A program made the position numbers and the translations under genes. This document shows, piece after piece, positions 24,868-33,256 of a DNA stretch of 64,000 nt. The notes beneath the pieces are model-generated. The model was not told where the DNA came from. It did no database searches and saw nothing but the letters and a program-made list of their open reading frames with translations. The stretch is from Bacillota bacterium. GTDB taxonomy: Bacteria > Bacillota > Clostridia > Acetivibrionales > DSM-1351. Each line of letters opens with the position of its first letter. Positions within the stretch are counted from its first letter, which is position 1. The stretch covers positions 56,627 through 120,626 of the forward strand of contig JAEYHZ010000021.1 in NCBI GenBank assembly GCA_023409265.1, in the 5' to 3' direction.

Positions 24868-26058
24868 ATGCTTTTAATATATAATGGAAAAATAATGACA
24901 ATGGCTGATGTGGATTATGAAAATGGATATATTTTATGCGACAAAGATAAAATAATAGCGGTGGGCCATGATGTAACAGAAGTTGAGGCTGGTTTGTCTT
25001 CAGATGTAATTAAAATTGACGCTAAAGGCGGATATGTATTACCCGGGTTGATTGACGCCCACAGCCATATTGGCATGTGGGAGGATGCTGTGGGCTTTGA
25101 AGGGGATGACGGAAATGAATCCACCGATCCTGTTACGCCTCAGCTGAGGGCCATTGATGCCATTTACCATGCCGACAGAGCATTTGTTGAAGCTTATGAG
25201 AGCGGCGTTACTTCAGTCGTAACCGGTCCGGGAAGCGCAAATGTTATCGGCGGTCAGTTCGCTGCCCTAAAGACCTTCGGCAGATGTGTGGATGAGATGA
25301 TAATAAAACATCCCGTCGCAATGAAGATAGCTTTTGGTGAAAACCCAAAGACCGTATACAACGAGAAACATCAGTCACCAATGACAAGAATGGCGACTGC
25401 AGCAATTTTGAGAGAAAATCTTTTTAAAGCCAGGGAGTATAAAGAACTCTGGGAAGAATACAGAAAGAACACAGAAGAACTTGATAAGCCTGAATTTGAT
25501 TTCAAACTGGAATCTCTGGTTAAGGTGCTTAACAAGGAAATCCCTTTAAAGGCTCATGCTCATAGGGCTGATGATATTGTAACAGCAATGAGGATTGCAA
25601 AAGAGTTTGATTTGAATATTACACTGGATCACTGTACCGAAGGCTATCTTATAAAAGATTTACTTCTGGAATCAGGCCTCCCTGTGATTGTTGGTCCAAT
25701 GCTTACCGACAGATCCAAACCGGAGCTTAGAAACCAGAACCTGATGAACCCTGGCATCCTTTCCAAGCAGGGAATCAAGCTGGCAATTATGACAGATCAT
25801 CCGTGTGTCCCGGTTCAGCACTTATGCCTTTGTGCTTCTATTGCCGTCCGTGAGGGAATGGAGCCAAGGGAAGCCCTTAAGGCAATCACAATAAATGCGG
25901 CTGAAATAGTTGGAATAAGTGATAGGGTGGGTTCCATTGAAAAGGGTAAGGACGCTGACATCATAATATATGATGGGGATCCTTTTGAATTAAAAACAAA
26001 GGTTCAGAAGACAATTATAAATGGAGCTGTTATATACGAAAGGATAAGCAATGATTAA
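24868..26058 (+). CDS. Amidohydrolase (imidazolonepropionase-like)
   Basis: Metal-dependent amidohydrolase-superfamily enzyme of 396 residues, probably cytoplasmic. LPGLIDAHSHIG holds the HxH metal ligands; KAHAHRADD and TLDHCTEGY the later histidines; MTDHPCVPV the catalytic aspartate; the C-terminal IEKGKDADIIIYDGDPFE returns to the small beta-sandwich domain. Close in outline to imidazolonepropionase/prolidase-like deacylases of unknown substrate. Starts with ATG behind GGGGGAG. Overlaps the next gene, tsaE, by 8 bases, so the two are cotranscribed. Confidence 0.85.
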   Translation: MLLIYNGKIMTMADVDYENGYILCDKDKIIAVGHDVTEVEAGLSSDVIKIDAKGGYVLPGLIDAHSHIGMWEDAVGFEGDDGNESTDPVTPQLRAIDAIYHADRAFVEAYESGVTSVVTGPGSANVIGGQFAALKTFGRCVDEMIIKHPVAMKIAFGENPKTVYNEKHQSPMTRMATAAILRENLFKAREYKELWEEYRKNTEELDKPEFDFKLESLVKVLNKEIPLKAHAHRADDIVTAMRIAKEFDLNITLDHCTEGYLIKDLLLESGLPVIVGPMLTDRSKPELRNQNLMNPGILSKQGIKLAIMTDHPCVPVQHLCLCASIAVREGMEPREALKAITINAAEIVGISDRVGSIEKGKDADIIIYDGDPFELKTKVQKTIINGAVIYERISND

Positions 26059-26512
26059 TGTAGAAACACGGTCTTTTGAAGAGACTGTTGAGTTTGGAAA
26101 AAAGTTGGGAAGAATACTTAAGCCCGGAGATGTTATTTGTTTATCAGGTGACCTGGGCACCGGAAAAACAGCCCTGACAAACGGGATAGCAAAAGAACTT
26201 GGTATAAATTCATATATAACAAGTCCAACTTTTACTCTTGTTAACCAATATGACGGAAAGCATCCCCTTTACCATTTTGATGTTTACAGAATTGCTGATC
26301 CTGACGAAATGTTCGATATAGGTTTTGACGAATATATAAGCGGAGATGGTATTACTGTTATAGAATGGGGAGAGCTGATCTCGGAAATACTTCCCGGGGA
26401 AATAATAAAGGTTGATATAAGAAAAAATCTTCAGATAGGCCTTGATGTAAGAGAAATATCTGTAGATTTCAGAGGTTCCAGATACATGGGCTATGAAACT
26501 TTATTGCAATAG
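26051..26512 (+). CDS. tsaE: tRNA t6A biosynthesis ATPase TsaE
   Basis: ATPase that works with TsaB and TsaD to attach threonylcarbamoyl to A37 of ANN-decoding tRNAs; 153 residues. P-loop GDLGTGKTALTNGIA, then ITSPTFTLVNQYDG and YHFDVYRIADPDE, and EWGE (E-W motif) are the family signatures. It overlaps the amidohydrolase gene, and tsaB follows after a ~190-bp fold-back element. Confidence 0.95.
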   Translation: MINVETRSFEETVEFGKKLGRILKPGDVICLSGDLGTGKTALTNGIAKELGINSYITSPTFTLVNQYDGKHPLYHFDVYRIADPDEMFDIGFDEYISGDGITVIEWGELISEILPGEIIKVDIRKNLQIGLDVREISVDFRGSRYMGYETLLQ

Positions 26513-26516
26513 TGTC

Positions 26517-26703
26517 AGAACATGTTTAGTATCTGCTTGAACATGGCATTTAAAGTGGATTTTGTGTCAGGCGAGGCAAATTTTTGAAGGAATAATTTGT
26601 TTATAATAGTCAAACTATTAATAGTTTGACTTTGGAAAATTTAACGCAGCATGGCGCAAAATCCGCCAAAATCACGAGCACAATGAGATGCTAAACAGGT
26701 TCT
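26517..26703. mobile_element. MITE-like fold-back element between tsaE and tsaB
   Basis: 187 bp bounded by AGAACATGTTTAGTATCT (26517-26534) and AGATGCTAAACAGGTTCT (26686-26703), inverted repeats matching at 16 of 18 positions. The centre (26608-26631) is a perfect 24-base palindrome built on GTCAAACTAT. No coding capacity. It sits between two cotranscribed genes, so it will be present in their mRNA as a large hairpin. Confidence 0.6.
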
Positions 26704-26733
26704 CAAGAGATAATATCAGTATAGGAGTTAAAT

Positions 26734-27426
26734 ATGCGAATTCTTGCTTTGGATACATCTACAAACGTTGCTACTGCAGCAATACTGGAGGATGGAGTAA
26801 TAATAGGTGAATACAGCTGTAATAAGGGAAAAACCCATTCTCAGAGGTTAATGCCCATGATTCAGAGCCTTCTTGAGTCGGTGGGGTTAAAAGCCGCCGA
26901 TATTGATGCATTTGCTGCATCTGTAGGCCCGGGTTCCTTCACAGGCCTGCGTATTGGCGTCACCACAGTCAAAGCTATGGCTTTTGCTGCACAAAAGCCT
27001 GTGATAAGTGTCTATACTCTCGACGCGCTGGCGTACAATCTTCCCCTGTCAAAAGCCATATTGTGTCCTGTTATTGACGCCAGAAACAATCAGGTGTTTA
27101 CAGCTGTATATAAATTTTCAGGGGAAAAGCTGGAAAGGCTCACAGACTACCTCGGAATACATATTAATGAATTAGCCGATATTTTACAGGCTATGGAGGG
27201 AGATGTTATTTTCCTTGGCGATGCGGCAGGAATGCATAAGGACTTTTTTTATGAAAGACTTGGCAGCAGGGCAGCTATGGCGCCGGCAAATTCCGCCGGG
27301 GCAAGGGCCGCTTCAGTAGCGGTGCTGGCAGGGAGGGCATTTGAGGAAGGCAGGCTTGAGGACTGCTATGATATGGTCCCTTTTTATCTGCGAAAGTCAC
27401 AGGCCGAAAGGGAAGCTGAAAGGTAA
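26734..27426 (+). CDS. tsaB: tRNA t6A biosynthesis protein TsaB
   Basis: Scaffold partner of TsaD in the t6A complex, 230 residues. ILALDTSTNVATAAI, GKTHSQRLMPMIQSLL and AASVGPGSFTGLRIGVTTVK are the ASKHA-fold signatures of TsaB (YeaZ). Follows tsaE and precedes rimI, a standard bacterial order, but both junctions have acquired long fold-back sequences. Confidence 0.94.
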   Translation: MRILALDTSTNVATAAILEDGVIIGEYSCNKGKTHSQRLMPMIQSLLESVGLKAADIDAFAASVGPGSFTGLRIGVTTVKAMAFAAQKPVISVYTLDALAYNLPLSKAILCPVIDARNNQVFTAVYKFSGEKLERLTDYLGIHINELADILQAMEGDVIFLGDAAGMHKDFFYERLGSRAAMAPANSAGARAASVAVLAGRAFEEGRLEDCYDMVPFYLRKSQAEREAER

Positions 27427-27477
27427 CCTTAAAAGACTTGATTTGAATTCGCCTTTCAAGTTTACCTATGAATTTAT

Positions 27478-27562
27478 GGCCGCGCGACATATTCAAAGAA
27501 TAAATAGTATTTTATTCATACAATTAATTTTGCTCAATACTTTGAAAACGCGCAGGGCCAAT
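27478..27562. repeat. Long imperfect inverted repeat after tsaB
   Basis: TGGCCGCGCG ... TTCAAAG (27478-27502) is answered by CTTTGAA ... CGCGC ... GGCCA (27541-27562). It makes an 85-base hairpin that abuts the next inverted repeat. Confidence 0.5.
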
Positions 27563-27650
27563 TAACCTCCTTTATTCGCCTTATAGCGGATTGGGGTTGT
27601 AAGTTTTATTAATATTTTGTGACCGCTATGCGGCTCATGGAGGTTAATGA
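27561..27650 (+). promoter_or_regulatory. Inverted repeat that can hide the rimI ribosome-binding site
   Basis: ATTAACCTCC (27561-27570) is exactly complementary to GGAGGTTAAT (27639-27648), which contains the rimI Shine-Dalgarno sequence and start region. The next arms, CGCCTTATAGCGG and CCGCTATGCGG, extend the pairing. Folding would block rimI translation. Whether this is regulation or a chance effect of a repeat element is open. Confidence 0.5.
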
Positions 27651-28099
27651 GGATGATTAATAATATTGAAATAATAAAGATGAACCAGGAGCATTTGGAC
27701 GGTGTAATGATCATAGAAAATCTGAGCTTTAAAATTCCCTGGTCCAGAAGTGCTTTTTTAGATGAGCTGACCACTAACCAAATGGCAATATACGTGGTTG
27801 CGGTTTCAGGTAATGAAGTAATTGGATATGGCGGTTTATGGAAGATTCTTGACGAAGGGCACATAACAAATATTGCAGTTCATCCTGAATTCAGATGCTG
27901 CGGAGCAGGCTCCCGCATACTGGATGAGCTTCTTGAAATATGTGAGTTGAACGGAATCGGAAGTCTGACGCTTGAAGTAAGAAAAAGCAACCTTCCTGCA
28001 CAAAAGCTGTATGAAAAGTACGGGTTCAAGGCAGAGGGGGTACGAAAGGGCTATTATTCAGATACCGGAGAGGATGCCCTTATAATGTGGAGACATTAG
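27647..28099 (+). CDS. rimI: Ribosomal-protein-alanine N-acetyltransferase RimI
   Basis: GNAT enzyme of about 150 residues that acetylates the N-terminus of ribosomal protein S18 (and possibly other proteins). SFKIPWSRSAFLDEL, HITNIAVHPEFRCCGAGSRI (acetyl-CoA loop, here with RCCGAG) and EVRKSNLPAQKLYEKYGFKA are the RimI signatures. Two in-frame ATGs (27647, 27653) compete; GGAGG at 27639-27643 is better spaced for 27653. Normal partner of tsaB and tsaE. Its ribosome-binding site lies in a long inverted repeat. Confidence 0.92.
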   Translation: MRMINNIEIIKMNQEHLDGVMIIENLSFKIPWSRSAFLDELTTNQMAIYVVAVSGNEVIGYGGLWKILDEGHITNIAVHPEFRCCGAGSRILDELLEICELNGIGSLTLEVRKSNLPAQKLYEKYGFKAEGVRKGYYSDTGEDALIMWRH

Positions 28100-28187
28100 G
28101 GTTAGATCAGGAATTTGCAAGACACTTTTCATTAATACTCAGCCGTTAAGCGGCTTAATGACATAACATGGCGCCCAGGAGGTTACT

Positions 28188-30590
28188 ATGAAGCCAAAGG
28201 AACTAACATTTAAAGATTTGGATAATAAATGCAGTGAAGCCTTATTCCCTTTCAAAACTACAGCCGAATTAAATACTTATGAGGGAATTATCGGACAGGA
28301 GCGAGCCTCCAAGGCAATGAAGTTTGGTCTTAAGATGAAAATGAGGGGTTATAATATTTATATGTCAGGTCCCACCGGTACCGGAAAGACCAGCTTTGCA
28401 AAGCAGATTGTAAACGAAATAGCTGCAAACATGAAGGTCCCGGATGACTGGTGCTACATATACAACTTTAATAAGCCGAATCAGCCGATGGCTATTAATC
28501 TTCCCGCAGGTATGGGTAAAGAATTTCAGACGGATATGGAGGCCTTTGTAAAGGTCATCAAGCAGGAAATAGTAAATGCCTTTGATAATGATCAGTATGA
28601 AAAAGAAAAAGCCGAAATAATGGAGGAGTATGAAAGCAAAAAGGATGAGCTTCTGAATAAGCTCAGTAATGATGCTGAAAAACACGGCTTCAAGGTAAAT
28701 ACCGGCAGCTCGGGAATATACTTTTTACCTATAATTGAAGGTAAAACAATAAGCGAAGAGGAATTTGAAACACTGGATGAAGATATAAAAGAGGAGATCA
28801 ATGAAAAGACAAATATCCTGCAACAGGATACCCTTGATATAATCCGCAAATTGAAAAACAACGACAAGGAAACCAAGCAGAAGGTTTCGCAGTGGGAGAA
28901 CAAAATAGCTCTTCTGGCGCTTGGAGTGCAGATGAATGATCTCAAAGTAAAATATAAAAAATTCAGTGTCATTGAGGAATATCTTGATAGTATTCAACAG
29001 GATATTCTTGATAATCTGGACGACTTCAGGGAAGAGGAGGTTAGCGAGGAGCAGCCCCAATTTATTATTCCCTTCATGCAAAAGGAAGAAACTCCGGTAT
29101 ACAAATACAAAGTCAATGTACTGGTTGATAACAACAGTCTTAAGGGAGCACCTGTTATTGTGGACTTCAATCCCACCTATCCAAACCTTATAGGTAAAAT
29201 TGAATATGACAGCGAATTTGGTTCTGTTTCAACGGATTATACAAAAATAAAACCCGGTTTGTTTCATCTGGCAAACGGAGGATACCTGATCCTCCAGGCA
29301 AAGGATGTTCTTGGCAACCCGCAGGCATATGAAGCTATTAACAGAGTTCTGAAAACAAAAAAAATAAACATTGAAAATATGAAGGATCAGTCCGGGGTTG
29401 TAGCTGTTCCAGCCCTCAAGCCGCAGCCTATACCGGTTGACATAAAGGTAATACTGGTAGGGAATACTTCAATCTATCAGCTTTTGTACGAATACGAAGA
29501 GGATTTCAGAAAGCTTTTTAAGGTAAAAGTTGATTTTGATGAAGAAATGGACCGCAGTGAAGAGAATATTCTAAAGCTGGCATCTTTTATCAGTGGTTTC
29601 TGCAGAAAGGAAAACACACTTCATTTTGATAAATCAGGTGTGGCAAAGGTTGTGGAATATGCCTCCTGGCTGGTGGAGGATCAGAAGAAACTGTCCACCA
29701 GATTCAATGATATTGTGGAAATACTTTGTGAAGCATGCATGTGGGCTGAAGATGATGGAGCAAGGTCTGTAAAGGCCAGGCATGTTAAGCAGGCCATAGT
29801 TGAAAAGGCTGCCAGATGTGACCGGGTCGATAAGAAAATGCTGGAAATGTTAAACGACGGTACAATCATGGTGGATACCGATGGTGAGCAGATAGGACAG
29901 ATAAATGGTTTAACAGTAATGGATATGGGAGACTACTCCTTTGGAAAGCCCTCAAGAATCACAGCTTCAACATATATTGGCGAAAGCGGTATTGTAAATG
30001 TGGAAAGAGAAGTTGATCTGAGCGGAACTTCACACAGCAAAGGTGTTCTCATACTAAGCGGATATATCGGACAAAAATACGCACAGGATTTTCCGTTATC
30101 CCTGACTGCAAGTTTATGTTTTGAACAATTGTATGGCGGTGTTGACGGGGACAGTGCATCAAGTGCCGAATTATACGCTATACTTTCCAGTCTTTCAGAG
30201 GTGCCTATCAAGCAATATATAGCTGTGACCGGATCTGTAAACCAGAAGGGAGAAATACAGCCGGTTGGTGGAGTTTCATATAAGATAGAAGGGTTCTTTG
30301 AATTGTGCAAACTAAGGGGGCTTGACGGGAAGCACGGAGTGATAATACCGCATCAGAACGTCAAAAACCTTGTTTTGAATGAAGAGGTGTTAGATGCGGT
30401 TCGAAAGAAACTGTTCCATATTTATCCTGTTGCTACCATTGATCAGGGTATACAATTATTAACCGGATTGGAGGCAGGAGTTAAGGACTCCGATGGCAAT
30501 TACAAAAAAGGTTCAATTAATTATCTTGTTAACAGTAAGCTGGAGAGGTACGCAAGAACAGTAATGAGCACCTCAAAAAGAAAAATATAA
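28188..30590 (+). CDS. LonB-like AAA+ ATP-dependent protease
   Basis: Self-contained ATPase plus Lon-type serine protease, 800 residues. Walker A GPTGTGKTS (61-69) near the N-terminus, a charged coiled-coil-like insertion (about 125-260, runs of E and K), then AAA sensor regions, and a C-terminal Lon protease domain. There GDSAS gives Ser656 and SYKIEG gives Lys699, the Ser-Lys dyad spaced by the family's usual 43 residues. It belongs to the COG1067 type, distinct from the LonB at 39827. Start ATG with GGAGG. It stands alone, upstream of the sigma factor operon; its targets are unknown. Confidence 0.88.
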   Translation: MKPKELTFKDLDNKCSEALFPFKTTAELNTYEGIIGQERASKAMKFGLKMKMRGYNIYMSGPTGTGKTSFAKQIVNEIAANMKVPDDWCYIYNFNKPNQPMAINLPAGMGKEFQTDMEAFVKVIKQEIVNAFDNDQYEKEKAEIMEEYESKKDELLNKLSNDAEKHGFKVNTGSSGIYFLPIIEGKTISEEEFETLDEDIKEEINEKTNILQQDTLDIIRKLKNNDKETKQKVSQWENKIALLALGVQMNDLKVKYKKFSVIEEYLDSIQQDILDNLDDFREEEVSEEQPQFIIPFMQKEETPVYKYKVNVLVDNNSLKGAPVIVDFNPTYPNLIGKIEYDSEFGSVSTDYTKIKPGLFHLANGGYLILQAKDVLGNPQAYEAINRVLKTKKINIENMKDQSGVVAVPALKPQPIPVDIKVILVGNTSIYQLLYEYEEDFRKLFKVKVDFDEEMDRSEENILKLASFISGFCRKENTLHFDKSGVAKVVEYASWLVEDQKKLSTRFNDIVEILCEACMWAEDDGARSVKARHVKQAIVEKAARCDRVDKKMLEMLNDGTIMVDTDGEQIGQINGLTVMDMGDYSFGKPSRITASTYIGESGIVNVEREVDLSGTSHSKGVLILSGYIGQKYAQDFPLSLTASLCFEQLYGGVDGDSASSAELYAILSSLSEVPIKQYIAVTGSVNQKGEIQPVGGVSYKIEGFFELCKLRGLDGKHGVIIPHQNVKNLVLNEEVLDAVRKKLFHIYPVATIDQGIQLLTGLEAGVKDSDGNYKKGSINYLVNSKLERYARTVMSTSKRKI

Positions 30591-30612
30591 TTTCAGACAT
30601 TTTACCTTTTTC

Positions 30613-30637
30613 AACGTAACTAATATATATTGCGACA
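30613..30637 (+). promoter_or_regulatory. Possible ECF-type autoregulated promoter
   Basis: CAAC (to 30615) is followed 17 bases later by CGAC, resembling the AAC / CGTC elements of ECF sigma promoters, 30-odd bases before the sigma factor gene. Weak match; offered because such operons usually drive themselves. Confidence 0.3.
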
Positions 30638-30666
30638 GAAAAAAGTGAAAGGGGGTGTATCAAGCT

Positions 30667-31221
30667 TTGGTGCTTACAGATGCAGAACTGGTAACACGAT
30701 GTATAAACGGTGATGCCAGTGCGTTTGAAGAAATAGTAACCAGATATAAAAAACTGGTTTACAGTGTAGTCTACAAGATGATATCGGATAAAGAAGAAGT
30801 TAACGACGTATCTCAAGAGGTTTTTATCAGATTGTACAAGTCTCTTGACAAATATAATCCGGAATACAAAATGTCAACATGGATTGTTAAGATTACTTCT
30901 AATTTGTGTCTGGACACCTTAAGAAAGAAAAAGCAGGATACCGTTACACTGGATGATGCTATTGGAGTTTCCAGCGATATTGATACACCCGAACAGACCT
31001 TGATAAAAAAGCAAAGGTCACAATTAATAAAAAAAGCTATTAATGAGTTACCTGAAAAATATAGAATACTTATTGTACTCTTTCATAATAACGGAATGTC
31101 TTATGAGGAAATGACAAAGGTGCTGAATGAGCCCATGTCAATTATAAAAAACAGACTATACAGAGCCAGACTTATGTTAAAGGAAAAGCTTGATAGTGCA
31201 AGAAAGGAGGAGGTATTATGA
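30667..31221 (+). CDS. ECF-subfamily RNA polymerase sigma factor
   Basis: Alternative sigma factor of about 185 residues with regions 2 (FEEIVTRYKKLVYSVVYKMI, then DVSQEVFIRLYKSL, KMSTWIVKITSNLCLD) and 4 (INELPEKYRILIVLFHNNGM, SYEEMTKVLNEP, KNRLYRARLMLK). GGGGG at 30651-30655 is too close to the GTG at 30655; TTG at 30667 or GTG at 30670 fit better. Its stop overlaps the anti-sigma start by 4 bases (ATGA), indicating coupled translation. Likely responds to envelope stress, inferred from the membrane proteins in the operon. Confidence 0.9.
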   Translation: MVLTDAELVTRCINGDASAFEEIVTRYKKLVYSVVYKMISDKEEVNDVSQEVFIRLYKSLDKYNPEYKMSTWIVKITSNLCLDTLRKKKQDTVTLDDAIGVSSDIDTPEQTLIKKQRSQLIKKAINELPEKYRILIVLFHNNGMSYEEMTKVLNEPMSIIKNRLYRARLMLKEKLDSARKEEVL

Positions 31222-31781
31222 AATGTAATGAATCTCAGGATTTAATGATGAAATTCTTCGATAAAAATATCAACGATATTGAAGAGGCACAGTTAAAACA
31301 GCATATTAAAAATTGCAACAAGTGTTCTGAAGAATTTCTGTCACTTAAGGAAATATTCTCGGAAATAGAACAAGACTCAGTAATTGACCCTCCTGAGGAC
31401 TTTGAACTACAAGTTATGAGCAGGATAGAAAAAGAAACAGTAATGTATACCCGACCAACAGGGGAAAATAACTTTGTTTATAATATTTTATTAGTTGCAG
31501 TTTCCTTAATTTTTGTGATTTTGTTTGGCGGTATATTGTGGGAAGCTGTAAAACATCCGCTTTCGCTTTATCAGGATATACAAATAGTTACTGAAATGGC
31601 AAAAGAATTCCTGTCTGCTGCTGTTACAATGGTAAAGGGTATAGGTATAGCAATAATGGGTGTTACAGCATCTTTGTACAAAACCTATTATTATGCTTAC
31701 ATTTTACTTGGAATCCTTTTGCTGGTCATTCAAGGTGTGTTCTTCAGAATGATCAGAGAGGGTAATGGTGCAGCACAATGA
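31218..31781 (+). CDS. Zinc-finger (ZAS) anti-sigma factor, membrane-bound
   Basis: Holds the preceding sigma factor inactive at the membrane; 187 residues. The N-terminal anti-sigma domain has the ZAS motif HIKNCNKCSEEF (HxxxCxxC, about residues 29-40). Two or three hydrophobic segments follow (about 88-108, 125-150, 158-178). Overlaps both neighbours by 4 bases. Confidence 0.88.
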   Translation: MKCNESQDLMMKFFDKNINDIEEAQLKQHIKNCNKCSEEFLSLKEIFSEIEQDSVIDPPEDFELQVMSRIEKETVMYTRPTGENNFVYNILLVAVSLIFVILFGGILWEAVKHPLSLYQDIQIVTEMAKEFLSAAVTMVKGIGIAIMGVTASLYKTYYYAYILLGILLLVIQGVFFRMIREGNGAAQ

Positions 31782-32695
31782 ATAAAGGTTTTAAAATAAC
31801 ATTGATTCTTGTTTTATTTACATTGTTTGTACCAAGCCTTGTATCGGCTGCAAACAATGACCTGACCATAAGTAATCTGGTTATTTTTGAAGAAAAAAGT
31901 ATTAATGACATAAGCTGTGGAAATGTTACAGTAGTTCTTGGATCTGCAGATATAAATTCAAATGTTAACGGAAGTATAATAGTTGTATTTGGAAAGGCCA
32001 AAATCAACGGTAATGTGAGCGGCGATGTTGTTTCAGCCTTTGGAGAGCTGTACCTGAAAGAAAATTCCGAGATAAGCGGTAATCTGGTTTCGGTAGGAAA
32101 GCTTGAAAAAGCTGAAGGAGTCAAGATAAGCGGCACAAAAATGACACTAAACTTTGACTTTATATCACTTTTTAAGTCAAATGGTATTATTTTAAATGCA
32201 CTTATAATCAGCTCACTGTTTACACTGGTTGCCGGACTTATACTAATTACAATTTTCACCTCCAGATTCAGAGCAATGTCATATTCTATCGGCGAAGCCC
32301 TGTCGCGAAGAATGGTTCTGGGAGCGCTGGCAGTAGTCAGCCTTACCATTGTACTGGTATTTTTGATATTTATGTTGGTGGCTCCGGCACTGTATATTCT
32401 GGTGATTATGCTTGCAGAGATAATAGGCAGTATATATTTGGGAACCGTAATATTCAAAAATAATTACGACAGATCGGCTATATATCTTGAGTTTTTTGTA
32501 GGGCATATACTGATAAGTATTATAAAGATTGTACCTTTGATATTTATACCTTCAGGATCGTATACAGCTCTTATGATATATGGAATATGCTTTGTAATTG
32601 TTGAATTTGCCATGGCTTCCTTCGGAATAGGAACAGTAATTGATACAGGCTTTGGTAAAAAAACAGAGCTTATCAAAAAAGGTGGTACAACTTAA
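31778..32695 (+). CDS. Membrane protein with polymer-forming (bactofilin-like) N-terminal region
   Basis: Probable effector of the sigma/anti-sigma operon, 305 residues. It starts with a signal peptide (LILVLFTLFVPSLVSAA, cut after about residue 24). A repetitive beta-rich stretch follows (about 35-125, with spaced NVTVVLG, NVNGSIIVVFG, KINGNVSGDVVSAFG turns) like polymer-forming right-handed beta-helix proteins. Four hydrophobic helices occupy about 140-295. Its coupling (ATGA overlap) to the anti-sigma gene argues for a role in signal sensing or envelope structure. Function not established. Confidence 0.75.
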   Translation: MNKGFKITLILVLFTLFVPSLVSAANNDLTISNLVIFEEKSINDISCGNVTVVLGSADINSNVNGSIIVVFGKAKINGNVSGDVVSAFGELYLKENSEISGNLVSVGKLEKAEGVKISGTKMTLNFDFISLFKSNGIILNALIISSLFTLVAGLILITIFTSRFRAMSYSIGEALSRRMVLGALAVVSLTIVLVFLIFMLVAPALYILVIMLAEIIGSIYLGTVIFKNNYDRSAIYLEFFVGHILISIIKIVPLIFIPSGSYTALMIYGICFVIVEFAMASFGIGTVIDTGFGKKTELIKKGGTT

Positions 32696-32870
32696 CTTTA
32701 TATGCTCTGAAAGTTTTGGGCAATTTTTTATAAAAACTCCATAAACATTTCGTAAGCCCTTGATAAATTTATCCTAAATGCAATATAATATTTTCAGAGT
32801 TTGATTTGTAGCTTTTATTTGGTATAATACAATTATACATTGTCAAGTACAATAGACGGGGGAGCGAAAG

Positions 32871-33128
32871 ATGATTTCGAATAAAGTTGTTATAAATTGT
32901 CCATCAGGGTTGGATTCAAAAGCGGCAGCCTTGCTTGTACAAAAAGTATCAAAATACAGCTCAAGCATCTGGCTTGAAAAGGGAGAAAGAAGAGCTAATG
33001 CAAAGAGCCTTCTGGGTTTACTTTCTCTTGGTGTTGAAAGACAGGCTACTATAACCATCATTACTGATGGAGAAGACGAAGAAAAGGCATCCAGAGAGAT
33101 TTCAGAATATTTTTCCACTGGATTTTAA
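32871..33128 (+). CDS. HPr-like protein lacking the phosphorylatable histidine
   Basis: 85-residue HPr-fold protein. The PTS phosphocarrier motif G-L-H-A-R is here G-L-D-S-K (residues 13-17), so the catalytic His15 is Asp15 and it cannot take phosphate from enzyme I. Ser46, the regulatory site used by HPr kinase, is kept in NAKSLLGLLSLG (43-54). That pattern resembles Crh of Bacillus, which keeps Ser46 but has Gln15, and suggests a signalling rather than transport role. Start ATG with GGGGGAG. Followed by a terminator and uvrC. Confidence 0.85.
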   Translation: MISNKVVINCPSGLDSKAAALLVQKVSKYSSSIWLEKGERRANAKSLLGLLSLGVERQATITIITDGEDEEKASREISEYFSTGF

Positions 33129-33191
33129 TTGAATTGTATTTAAGTTTATATTTAAATATGTGTAAAAAACAGCAGTGGCTTTTGCAAAAGG

Positions 33192-33219
33192 AAAGTGGTT
33201 TTTGCATAAACCACTTTTT
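33192..33219 (+). terminator. Terminator after the HPr-like gene
   Basis: AAAGTGGTTT (33192-33201), loop TTGCAT, AAACCACTTTTT (33208-33219). It separates the HPr-like gene from uvrC. Confidence 0.85.
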
Positions 33220-33256
33220 GTTTATGTTTAGGAAATATTAACCAGAGGTGAAGCAG

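Noticed and set aside
28365..29193. Long open frames antisense to or overlapping the LonB-like protease gene
   Set aside because: They mirror the codon bias of the real gene and have no ribosome-binding sites or recognisable domains.
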